DNA from: Verrucomicrobiota bacterium
Lineage (GTDB): Bacteria > Verrucomicrobiota > Verrucomicrobiia > Verrucomicrobiales > DEV007
Direction of reading: 5' to 3'
NCBI GenBank assembly: GCA_020629815.1
Contig: JAHDCN010000008.1
Coordinates: 18,126 to 26,460, forward strand
Length of the DNA: 8,335 bases
Part shown: piece after piece, positions 1 through 5,601 of the stretch
Layout: every line of letters begins with the position of its first letter
Numbering within the stretch: the first letter of the stretch is position 1
The notes under the pieces: generated by a model
Told to the model about the DNA's origin: nothing
Databases searched by the model: none
Seen by the model: only the letters and a program-made list of their open reading frames with translations
Position numbers and translations under genes: made by a program

Positions 1-950
1 GCTTCCAGAGAAGGATTGGGCTTTTGTGGCTCAAGGCCCAGCTTTTTCAGCAAGGCCAAATCGGCTTCCGTCTGTGGGTTGCAAGTGGTGAGCAATTTGT
101 CGCCGTAGAAAATCGAGTTGGCGCCGGCAAAGAAACACAAAGTCTGCAGCTCTTCACTCATTTGAGTACGACCTGCTGAAAGTCGAACTTTCGCTTTGGG
201 AACGGCAATTCGGGCAAGAGCAATCATTCGGACGACGTCAAACTTGTCGACCTGTTGTTCCTCAGCAAGCGGCGTCCCTGGGATTGGGACCAGTGAATTG
301 ATTGGAACACTCTCCGGTTGCGGATTGAAGTTACTCAGGACCTCCAGCATCTTCAGGCGGTCATCGGTGCATTCGCCGAGTCCGAGGATTCCTCCGGAGC
401 AAACAGACATCCCGGCATCCTGTGCATTCCGGATGGTATCGAGACGGTCCTGAAAAGTGTGGGTGGAAACGATTTCTTTGTAGTGCTCGGGAGAGGTGTC
501 GATGTTGTGATTGTAGGCAGTAACACCGGCTTCCTTTAGTTTCTTTGCCTCGGAAGGCCCAAGTTCACCGAGTGTGGTACAAACTTCCATGCCCAACTCA
601 CTGACGCTTTCGACAATCTCAATCACGTCATCGAACCTTTTGGTTCCTTCGCGGACACCTTTCCAGGCGGCGCCCATGCAAAAGCGGGTCGATCCGTTTT
701 CTTTCGCGTATTGAGCACGCTCCAAAATGTCTTCTTTCTCCATCAGGCGGCCCGCATCGACTCCGGTATTGAATCGAGCAGACTGGGCGCAATAGGAGCA
801 GTCTTCTGAACAGCCACCGGTTTTGATGCTGAGCAAAGTGCACAACTGCACCTCGTTTTTTGACCAGTTGTCTTCGTGGACTTTGCGAGCCTTTTGAATC
901 AGGTCAAAAAAGGGCAGGTCGTAGAGTTCCTTCAGTTCGGAGAAATCCAT
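1..950 (-). CDS. bioB: Biotin synthase BioB, 3' end cut by window edge
   Basis: Radical-SAM enzyme that inserts sulfur into dethiobiotin, the last step of biotin synthesis, in the cytoplasm. I translated 316 codons from the ATG at 950. The radical-SAM motif GGCSEDCSYCAQS gives the [4Fe-4S] cysteines C47, C51 and C54. The [2Fe-2S] ligands are also present: C91 (RFCMGAAWK), C124 (EVCTTLGELG), C184 (VCSGGILGLGE) and R256 (VRLSAGR), matching E. coli C97, C128, C188 and R260. YNHNIDTSPE (146-155) and the conserved FFAGANSIFYGDKLLTT stretch follow. The reading frame is open at base 1 and has reached the usual C-terminal region (LGLEPQKPNPSLE), so only a short tail is missing. No clear ribosome-binding site precedes the ATG. 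The gene lies 60 bp after the secreted caspase-like gene; no other bio gene is visible, although the downstream side is outside the window. Confidence 0.97.
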   Translation of the reverse strand, partial: MDFSELKELYDLPFFDLIQKARKVHEDNWSKNEVQLCTLLSIKTGGCSEDCSYCAQSARFNTGVDAGRLMEKEDILERAQYAKENGSTRFCMGAAWKGVREGTKRFDDVIEIVESVSELGMEVCTTLGELGPSEAKKLKEAGVTAYNHNIDTSPEHYKEIVSTHTFQDRLDTIRNAQDAGMSVCSGGILGLGECTDDRLKMLEVLSNFNPQPESVPINSLVPIPGTPLAEEQQVDKFDVVRMIALARIAVPKAKVRLSAGRTQMSEELQTLCFFAGANSIFYGDKLLTTCNPQTEADLALLKKLGLEPQKPNPSLE

Positions 951-962
951 TGGCAAGAGACT

Positions 963-970
963 ACACGTGT
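963..970. promoter_or_regulatory. Perfect 8-bp palindrome ACACGTGT just upstream of bioB
   Basis: An 8-bp perfect palindrome with one further C/G pair outside a mismatch (961 and 972). It lies 12 bp before the bioB start codon, in the 60-bp gap after the caspase-like gene. Its place would suit an operator or a 5' UTR element of bioB. It does not match the BirA or BioR operator sequences I know, and an 8-bp palindrome can arise by chance, so this is only a candidate. Confidence 0.15.
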
Positions 971-1010
971 CGGTCGGGACAACAAACAGGAAAAGCGAAG
1001 AACTTGGAGG

Positions 1011-1748
1011 CTACTGCGCCCAACGTCCGCCAGGCGATACGATCGGCATCGTGCCCCGGTAAATGTGAGAATAATCAGTTTTCCCAATTGCACCGATCAT
1101 CTTCGCTCCTGTGGCTCGTCGAAAAGCCGCGCAAAAGCTTTCTGCGCTGTGGCAGCCCCAACTTTTACAATAGGCACCTCGGGCAAAAACGCCCTTCTTG
1201 ATGTTGCGCAGCTGCGATTGATGCATAAACGCACGCGATGCCCCGAGGATGATATTGCTGTAGTCGTAGACGAAACAATATTTATTGGAATGGCCGAAAT
1301 ATTCGAACCCGGAGACCTTCACCTGTTTCCGGTTTTGTCCATTGTTCAGGTAGTTGATCACATCGCCTGATTTGTCGAACCACACCAGCCGAATATTGTA
1401 TTTGTCGCGAACACTTTCGATATTGGAAATCAAAGGATCACCGTCTTCGCTGGCGCGTGTCACATAGCCGGGGCGATACACCAGCCAGGTAATGTTGATT
1501 TGCTTGTTAGTGGTCTTTTGCAGCTGCTGGACGCGGATCCTCGCTGCGCGAATGAAGTTGCCCCACCAACGGTCGTGCTGATGCTCTGCCCGACGATAGT
1601 TTTCCCAAGCGCGAAGGGCAGGCCCCCCGGAAACCAGGATGTACTCGTCGTTCGGGTCCAGTGCAGCATCGGAATCCTGAATTGCTCCCAGGCCGATCAC
1701 AAGTGCGATTGCCCATAGCCAGATGGTGGAAATTGCTTTGCCTGCCAT
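1011..1748 (-). CDS. Secreted protein of 245 aa with caspase-like (clan CD) His/Cys pattern
   Basis: Not a named family to me. Residues 5-22 form a hydrophobic Sec-type signal segment, with probable cleavage near the Ala residues at 28-29, so the mature part should be exported. The mature protein opens with EYILVSGGPALRAWENYR and carries two Trp/His-rich stretches (HQHDRWWGNF; ITWLVYRPGYV). The C-terminal half has the order expected of a caspase/CHAT/DUF4347-like fold: a strand ending in EYFGHSN (His153), a helix, then GAYCKSWGCHSAES (Cys199), then FRRATGAKMIGAIGKT, which resembles the strand after the catalytic Cys. The His-Cys distance of 46 residues is typical of clan CD. Five Cys lie in the second half. 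It starts 27 bp after the lipoprotein amidase stop, so the two are probably co-transcribed. The secretion call is firm; the peptidase call is inference. Confidence 0.85.
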   Translation of the reverse strand: MAGKAISTIWLWAIALVIGLGAIQDSDAALDPNDEYILVSGGPALRAWENYRRAEHQHDRWWGNFIRAARIRVQQLQKTTNKQINITWLVYRPGYVTRASEDGDPLISNIESVRDKYNIRLVWFDKSGDVINYLNNGQNRKQVKVSGFEYFGHSNKYCFVYDYSNIILGASRAFMHQSQLRNIKKGVFARGAYCKSWGCHSAESFCAAFRRATGAKMIGAIGKTDYSHIYRGTMPIVSPGGRWAQ

Positions 1749-1775
1749 ACGTAAATTTGTTCCGTGTAAATCAAT

Positions 1776-2579
1776 CTAACTCAGACCCAGCCAACTGCCA
1801 AGTTTCTCGAACCAGCGCACAAGTTTGTTGATCTTCTCGCGCTGACGCTGTTCTTCGATCTTTTGCTGATTCTGTTGATGAAAAAGCGCCAATCGGCTGT
1901 GATGACGCTCGACCCGTGATTTGAACCACTGCCAGGCTTCACGCGGCTGACCGTCTTCCATCAAAAAGTGAGGACAGTTCTTGTTAGCCGGATTGTAACC
2001 GGCGCGCGGCCAGTGATAGTGCGCCACTACATTGGTGATTGGAATATCGTGATGATACATCAGCGACGCGGCCAACTTCGCGGTCCGGTCCATGGTAGCG
2101 AGCATATCATTGCCCTTGTGCTCGCACATTTCGATTCCGATCGAGAATCGATTCCCCGGGCCATCGAAGTCAGCATGCTCGCCACGCTCACTGGTAGGGA
2201 CGTGCTGAATCACTGCATCACCTTGGACGGTAAAGTGCCAGCAGAGATAACCACAAACGCCCCCACGCAGGGCTCCTTTTTTTAAGGCTTTGGCGTGAGC
2301 GAAAGCATCGCCCGTGTAATTTTGCGTGCTGTGAATGGTTATGAACTGTGGCTTCATCGGGCGGAACAGTCGTCGTCCAAACCTTCCCTCCGGAATCAAA
2401 TCGATCTGAATATTCAAGTCTTGATGAGCCCTTCTTGGGTCCAGGGGGCTCGTGGGTATCTGGCCCATGGCCTTTTCCCAGCTTTGTCCCTGATTCGTAG
2501 TGCTGCAGGACGGCAATATGAAAAACAGCAGCAGGGCAAGCAATCCCAGGGGAATAATGCTGACTACGTATTTTTTCAT
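1776..2579 (-). CDS. Lipoprotein N-acetylmuramoyl-L-alanine amidase (Amidase_2 family)
   Basis: Predicted zinc amidase cutting the bond between MurNAc and L-Ala in peptidoglycan, attached to an envelope membrane. Residues 1-25 are a lipoprotein signal (KK, long hydrophobic core, LPSC with Cys25; Pro at -2 is unusual). The Amidase_2/T7-lysozyme-like domain spans about 65-205: ITIHST (zinc ligand His83), CWHFTV with a following QHVPTSERGEHA segment, FSIGIEMCEH, VVAHYHW (His187, probable second ligand) and NKNCPHFL (Cys202, third ligand), the NCPH arrangement known from phage and Bacillus XlyA/CwlA-type amidases. Residues 220-267 form a charged, Gln-rich, probably helical tail unlike the core family; it could be a spacer or wall-binding helix. 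All expected zinc ligands are present, so the enzyme looks active. It is first in a two-gene unit with the caspase-like gene. Recycling (AmpD-like) or remodelling roles are both possible. Confidence 0.92.
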   Translation of the reverse strand: MKKYVVSIIPLGLLALLLFFILPSCSTTNQGQSWEKAMGQIPTSPLDPRRAHQDLNIQIDLIPEGRFGRRLFRPMKPQFITIHSTQNYTGDAFAHAKALKKGALRGGVCGYLCWHFTVQGDAVIQHVPTSERGEHADFDGPGNRFSIGIEMCEHKGNDMLATMDRTAKLAASLMYHHDIPITNVVAHYHWPRAGYNPANKNCPHFLMEDGQPREAWQWFKSRVERHHSRLALFHQQNQQKIEEQRQREKINKLVRWFEKLGSWLGLS

Positions 2580-2625
2580 CGAGTGACAACAAGCTTCTTC
2601 GCGACCGATTTAACAACGAGCGCGG

Positions 2626-2657
2626 TAAGTTACAACCCTGCCTGTGGACAGGCAAGG
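2626..2657 (-). terminator. Hairpin after gloA, probable weak terminator
   Basis: In the minus-strand transcript CCUUGCCUG pairs with CAGGCAGGG around a UCCA loop: nine pairs including one G-U. The following bases, UUGUAACUU, are only moderately U-rich. It lies about 50 bp after the glyoxalase gene stop and 57 bp before the amidase start, which suits termination of the first gene. The rest of the 125-bp gap (2580-2704) shows no small gene. A poor promoter-like pair (TTGTAA, 17 bp, TAAATC on the minus strand) overlaps its far side and is not claimed. Confidence 0.4.
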
Positions 2658-2704
2658 ACCTTTCACGCCCCGTTTAGGACGATTCTGCGTGAGTTTTCTT
2701 GGAA

Positions 2705-3085
2705 CTATCGCTCCAAAATCTCCACTTCGTAGCCGTCTGGATCCGTGACGAAAGCCATTTTGATTTTCTCCCCGGAAGGGAAAGCCGTGCGCCAGTCTTC
2801 CGGCCAAACTTCGATACCCTTTTGCTCCAGGCCGTCGCAGTAGCTCATGATATCTTCCACACCGACAGCAGTGTGCATCAAATCTTCAGGAAACTCGACT
2901 TTGAAATCAGGGGAGTAGCAGAGCTCCAGGAAGTGATCATTTCCATCCAGATCAAGGAACGCCAGCTGGTTTCCGGCCGGGGATTTATCTGTTCGGCGTG
3001 TCAGCGTAAAACCGAGGTTTTCATAAAATGCGATAGTGGCATCGAGGTCGCTCACCCGAATTCTGGTGTGAAGAAACTTGATCAT
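2705..3085 (-). CDS. gloA: Glyoxalase I / lactoylglutathione lyase-type VOC protein
   Basis: A 126-aa vicinal-oxygen-chelate protein, most like glyoxalase I, which isomerises the hemithioacetal of methylglyoxal and a thiol cofactor to S-lactoylthiol in the cytoplasm. The start FLHTRIRVSDLDATIAFYENLGF is close to E. coli GloA. The four expected metal ligands are visible: His6, Glu54 (FLELCY), His71 (LMHTAVGVED) and Glu122 (GYEVEIL), together with the closing signature AFVTDPDGYEVEIL. Length fits a single-unit enzyme (E. coli 135 aa) that dimerises. It is divergent from a secreted-protein gene, with 51 bp between the two starts, and followed by a hairpin, so it may be monocistronic. Complete ligands favour glyoxalase I, but VOC proteins with other substrates (for example thiol transferases) cannot be excluded. 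There is no Shine-Dalgarno before the ATG. Confidence 0.88.
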   Translation of the reverse strand: MIKFLHTRIRVSDLDATIAFYENLGFTLTRRTDKSPAGNQLAFLDLDGNDHFLELCYSPDFKVEFPEDLMHTAVGVEDIMSYCDGLEQKGIEVWPEDWRTAFPSGEKIKMAFVTDPDGYEVEILER

Positions 3086-3136
3086 AGTGAAGGGAAATTT
3101 GGCGCGACAACGGCGAATGGCAAGCGATTGTGGGAT
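3086..3136. promoter_or_regulatory. Divergent intergenic region, both promoters expected
   Basis: The 51 bp between the divergent starts of the glyoxalase (minus) and the secreted protein (plus) must hold, or overlap, the promoters of both, so they may overlap the coding starts. On the minus strand a TTGCCA box is followed 16-17 bp later by an A/T-rich CAAATTT, but that would leave only about ten bases to the ATG. No convincing -10 box is visible on the plus strand. The location is the evidence; the elements are not resolved. Confidence 0.3.
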
Positions 3137-3661
3137 ATGAGAAATATCTTACTGACGGTAATCGCACAGTCATTGCTGTTCCTATCAATCACAACAGCGC
3201 AAGAGACAAAGCCGGTCCATGATTTTGAAGCGGACATCAAGAAGATCGTAAAATCGACAACAACGGGCGATGCGGATTTTGTAATCTCGATGACACATCC
3301 GGCTATATTCAAAGTTGCCGGAGGAAAAGAAGGTTTTGAGGCAACCACTAAGCAGGTAATTGCAATGTTGCAGGAACAGGGATTCCAAATTGAATCGCAC
3401 GAATGTGGCAAGCCAACAGAGATTCACGATGCAGGTGACCAGGAAATTTGCTTCATCCCGCAAAAATCGGTGATGAGTTTTGGCGACAAGAAAGTGAAGT
3501 CAGAGAACTATATGATCGCAGCTCGCAAAAAACCGGATGGGAAATGGCTCTACCTGGACGGCAGTGGTCTGCGGCAGAATCCGGATGCGCTGTGGATGCT
3601 GTTTCCCGATTTGCCCAAATCGGTCAAGCCACCGAAGCAGACCATGGAAGTGGTGGAGTAG
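3137..3661 (+). CDS. Secreted conserved protein, possibly SnoaL/NTF2-like, 174 aa
   Basis: A small exported protein of unknown function and the only plus-strand gene here. The ATG at 3137 was chosen because it opens directly into a Sec signal peptide (MRNILL, hydrophobic core to about residue 18, likely cut after TTA at 21). The frame is open much further upstream, but that part runs antisense through the glyoxalase gene. The mature part reads as a helix (FEADIKKIVKS), then GDADFVISMTHPAIFKVAGGKEGFEA, then beta-rich segments ending KWLYLDGSGL and a Pro-rich LFPDLPKSVKPP tail. This 'short helix, THP, GGKE, repeated strands, W-Y-LDGSG' order resembles SnoaL/NTF2-like secreted proteins common in Planctomycetes and Verrucomicrobia; that is inference. 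Cys90 and Cys105 could form a disulfide. It converges on ilvC at a shared terminator. Confidence 0.8.
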   Translation: MRNILLTVIAQSLLFLSITTAQETKPVHDFEADIKKIVKSTTTGDADFVISMTHPAIFKVAGGKEGFEATTKQVIAMLQEQGFQIESHECGKPTEIHDAGDQEICFIPQKSVMSFGDKKVKSENYMIAARKKPDGKWLYLDGSGLRQNPDALWMLFPDLPKSVKPPKQTMEVVE

Positions 3662-3678
3662 TACTGATCATTAGACAG

Positions 3679-3720
3679 AAAAAAAAACCGAAATGCATTT
3701 CTGCATTCCGGTTCTCTTTT
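3679..3720. terminator. Bidirectional rho-independent terminator between the 3137-3661 gene and ilvC
   Basis: AACCGAAATGCA (3686-3697) pairs with TGCATTCCGGTT (3702-3713) around a TTTC loop: twelve positions with one A/C mismatch. On the plus strand it is followed by CTCTTTT. On the minus strand it is followed by a run of nine U (from A at 3679-3687), so termination should be stronger for ilvC. It sits 18-60 bp past the plus-strand stop and 24 bp past the ilvC stop, exactly between two convergent genes. Confidence 0.88.
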
Positions 3721-3743
3721 GGAAAGTTATTTTCCGAAACAAA

Positions 3744-4772
3744 TCAGTGGTACGAAGCCTGTGCTCCGCGAATGTCCTTCTTCGCGAGCCATGGCATCAT
3801 GCCTCTCAGGCGCTTGCCCACTTTTTCGATCTCGTGAGTGGAACCCTCTTTGCGAAGAGCTTTAAAAGTTGGCTGACCTTCTTCGTTCTCCTTAATCCAT
3901 TCTTTCGCGAACTTTCCGCTCTGAATATTTTTCAAGGCACGCTCCATTTTCTTCTTAACGGAACCGTCAATAATAGTTGGACCAGTTTTCACGTCTCCCC
4001 ACTCAGCTGTTTCGGAGATGGAGAAGCGCATTCCGGAAATTCCTGACTCGTTGATCAGGTCAACGGTAAGCTTCAATTCGTGCAAGCACTCGAAGTATGC
4101 CATTTCAGGCTGGTAACCAGCTTCAACCAGAACTTCGTAGCCTGCTGTAATCAGCTGACTCACACCACCACAAAGAACAGTCTGCTCACCGAAAAGATCA
4201 GTTTCTGTTTCTTCTTTGAAGTCGGTTTGGAAAACACCTGCTCGCGTTCCGCCAATACCCTTCGCCCAGGCCAACGCAATCTTCTTAGCATCTCTTCCGG
4301 GATTCTGGTGAACAGCGATAAGAGAAGGAACACCTTTGCCCTCGACGAACTGACGACGCACGATGTGTCCCGGGCCTTTTGGAGCGACCATGATCACATT
4401 CACAAAATCAGGCACCTCGATGGTGTTGAAGTGGATGGCAAAGCCGTGTGAAAAGAGAAGCGTTTTTCCTTTCTCCAGATTCGGCTCAATGTCCTTGGTG
4501 TAAATCGCCGGAATTTTTGTGTCTGGAGTCGCGATAAAGATGACATCGGCAGCTTTCACTGCATCTGCAGTGTTCATCACTTCGAAACCATATTCTTCCG
4601 CAACGGCGCGGGACTTACTGCGTGCATAGAGGCCAATGATGACTCTCACTCCGCTGTCTTTCAGGTTCAGGGCGTGTGCGTGGCCTTGTGAGCCGAAACC
4701 GATCACGGCACAGGTCTTGCCTTTCAGCACACCCAGGTCCGCGTCCTTATCTCTGTAGATTTTTGCTGCCAT
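3744..4772 (-). CDS. ilvC: Ketol-acid reductoisomerase, class I
   Basis: Cytoplasmic enzyme of branched-chain amino-acid synthesis. It converts 2-acetolactate or 2-aceto-2-hydroxybutyrate to the dihydroxy acid by Mg-dependent alkyl migration and NAD(P)H reduction. The N-terminal Rossmann domain has [13 protein letters not shown] (25-37), then the cofactor loop [10 protein letters not shown] and [16 protein letters not shown] (His109) and [13 protein letters not shown] follow. The metal site is complete: Asp192 and Glu196 (TDLFGEQ), and Glu228 and Glu232 (FECLHELKL). [10 protein letters not shown] carries the substrate Ser251/253 region. At 342 aa it is the short class I form. The loop has Tyr in place of the first Arg and Arg in place of Gly, while keeping two Ser, so NADPH preference is likely but not certain. 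It is separated by 58 bp from the upstream membrane gene and may have its own promoter; a TTGACT box lies at 4822-4827 on the minus strand without a good -10. No ilvB, ilvN or ilvD is in the window. Confidence 0.98.
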   Translation of the reverse strand: MAAKIYRDKDADLGVLKGKTCAVIGFGSQGHAHALNLKDSGVRVIIGLYARSKSRAVAEEYGFEVMNTADAVKAADVIFIATPDTKIPAIYTKDIEPNLEKGKTLLFSHGFAIHFNTIEVPDFVNVIMVAPKGPGHIVRRQFVEGKGVPSLIAVHQNPGRDAKKIALAWAKGIGGTRAGVFQTDFKEETETDLFGEQTVLCGGVSQLITAGYEVLVEAGYQPEMAYFECLHELKLTVDLINESGISGMRFSISETAEWGDVKTGPTIIDGSVKKKMERALKNIQSGKFAKEWIKENEEGQPTFKALRKEGSTHEIEKVGKRLRGMMPWLAKKDIRGAQASYH

Positions 4773-4810
4773 TTTCTTTGGTGTAGATTTTTCGTGCGAG
4801 CGCGTAGATT
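4754..4810 (-). repeat. Three copies of GTAGATT around the ilvC start
   Basis: The 11-mer TGTAGATTTTT occurs at 4754-4764, inside the first codons of ilvC, and again at 4782-4792 in the leader. A shorter GTAGATT core recurs at 4804-4810. The spacing is 28 and 21 bp. This could be a binding-site set for a regulator or simple chance in a short AT-rich stretch. No match to Lrp or IlvY sites is claimed. Confidence 0.3.
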
Positions 4811-4830
4811 CCGCTGAAACCAGTCAATGG

Positions 4831-5544
4831 TCAAACGCTAATATGGGTCTGATTTGGCTGTGTTGTGGCGAGACGGTTGTTTCGGAAAACCAATTCGAAA
4901 AGGTAGTTAGCAAAAAGGTAATAAAGAACCAACTCACGAAACTCGGAAACATTGCTGTTCAATGGGTCTTTACCTGCGAACCCAAGGTCGTGAAGCAGAT
5001 GCGCTGCTTTCGAGCAAATAATCATGACGATACAAGTGCCGACGAACCATCTTGTCGGTTGCAGCCGACTCCAGAATGCTGAGAGCCGGTTTGGAGGAAT
5101 GAATGGGAAGACGACAAAAAATGCGATGACGCAGGCTGTTTCAATTCGTTTCAAGAATCGAGTAACTTCACCCTGATTGTGCAGGTTCCTCATCTGCCCC
5201 TCCTCTACTTTCAGTTCGCGGTTTAGAAACTCGTAGTAATGAATGCCGTAGTCGATCTCCTCCAGTAGAAGGAAAGCAAAGGCCACAGCTACGCAAAGCC
5301 AGATCCACCTGGACCTCAGAACCGCGACATTCCCTCGAAACCCTTTCCAACAAAAGACAATGCAGATAAGCAGCAGTAGGTGCTGAAGGTTCTCGAGAAT
5401 CCCAAACTCCCGGCCATGACTGGTATAGTCGAATTGCGGAGCAACCAATCCCTGCAACCAGCCGTTTCCTGAAAAATACATCGCAATCAACGCAGTTGTG
5501 ACTACAAGAGGTAGAATCACATGTCGGGTAAGCGGAGACGCCAT
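4831..5544 (-). CDS. Uncharacterised six-helix integral membrane protein
   Basis: A 237-aa inner-membrane protein. Hydrophobic segments at about 9-26, 50-66, 80-95, 134-151, 167-184 and 203-220 suggest six helices. The ATG at 5544 is preferred over an in-frame TTG four codons earlier; neither has a clear ribosome-binding site. Conserved-looking polar motifs lie at helix ends: GREFGILENLQ (44-54), LLLEEIDYGIHYYEF (92-106) and GQMRNLHNQGEVTR (116-129), then VSEFRELVLYYLF near the end. The acid pair in a membrane helix followed by NLHN recalls an 'EEISWGQ ... NxQGExNLHN' group of membrane proteins that I have seen annotated only as hypothetical; this link is from memory. The gene follows the USP-DUF389 gene by 35 bp and is probably in the same transcript. 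Buried acids and His suggest ion or lipid handling, but nothing proves it. Confidence 0.85.
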   Translation of the reverse strand: MASPLTRHVILPLVVTTALIAMYFSGNGWLQGLVAPQFDYTSHGREFGILENLQHLLLLICIVFCWKGFRGNVAVLRSRWIWLCVAVAFAFLLLEEIDYGIHYYEFLNRELKVEEGQMRNLHNQGEVTRFLKRIETACVIAFFVVFPFIPPNRLSAFWSRLQPTRWFVGTCIVMIICSKAAHLLHDLGFAGKDPLNSNVSEFRELVLYYLFANYLFELVFRNNRLATTQPNQTHISV

Positions 5545-5558
5545 TAGAAGACACAAAG

Positions 5559-5601
5559 CACTGACTTAACAGGGTATGATCACTGACCTAACCCTGTTGG
5601 G
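5559..5601. repeat. Direct plus inverted repeat across the DUF389 gene stop
   Basis: Two direct copies, CACTGACTTAAC (5559-5570) and CACTGACCTAAC (5581-5592), differ at one base and sit 22 bp apart. Overlapping them, AACAGGGT (5568-5575) is an exact inverted repeat of ACCCTGTT (5591-5598), so the transcript could form an 8-bp stem with a 15-base loop that holds the TGA stop codon (5580-5582). A TGATCA palindrome lies in the loop. There is no U-tract, so it is not a normal terminator. It may be an RNA-stability or processing element between the two genes. Confidence 0.55.

Noticed and set aside
876..1370. Plus-strand open frame of 164 codons across the bioB start and the caspase-like gene
   Set aside because: Its sequence is Arg/Cys-rich with no domain pattern, and it overlaps two well-supported genes on the other strand.
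2295..2732. Plus-strand open frame of 145 codons opposite the amidase start
   Set aside because: It crosses the amidase signal peptide and the intergenic hairpin and has no features of a real protein.
2699..3136. Upstream extension of the plus-strand secreted protein to 320 aa
   Set aside because: It would run antisense through the whole glyoxalase gene, whose metal ligands and length are complete, and it would bury the signal peptide in the middle of the protein.
4773..4830. Full sigma-70 promoter for ilvC
   Set aside because: A TTGACT box is present, but no acceptable -10 box lies 16-18 bp downstream.
5545..5556. TTG start four codons upstream for the six-helix membrane protein
   Set aside because: TTG is a weak start and adds only four residues (first residue, then C-L-L). 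The ATG at 5544 gives a better N-terminus, although neither has a ribosome-binding site.
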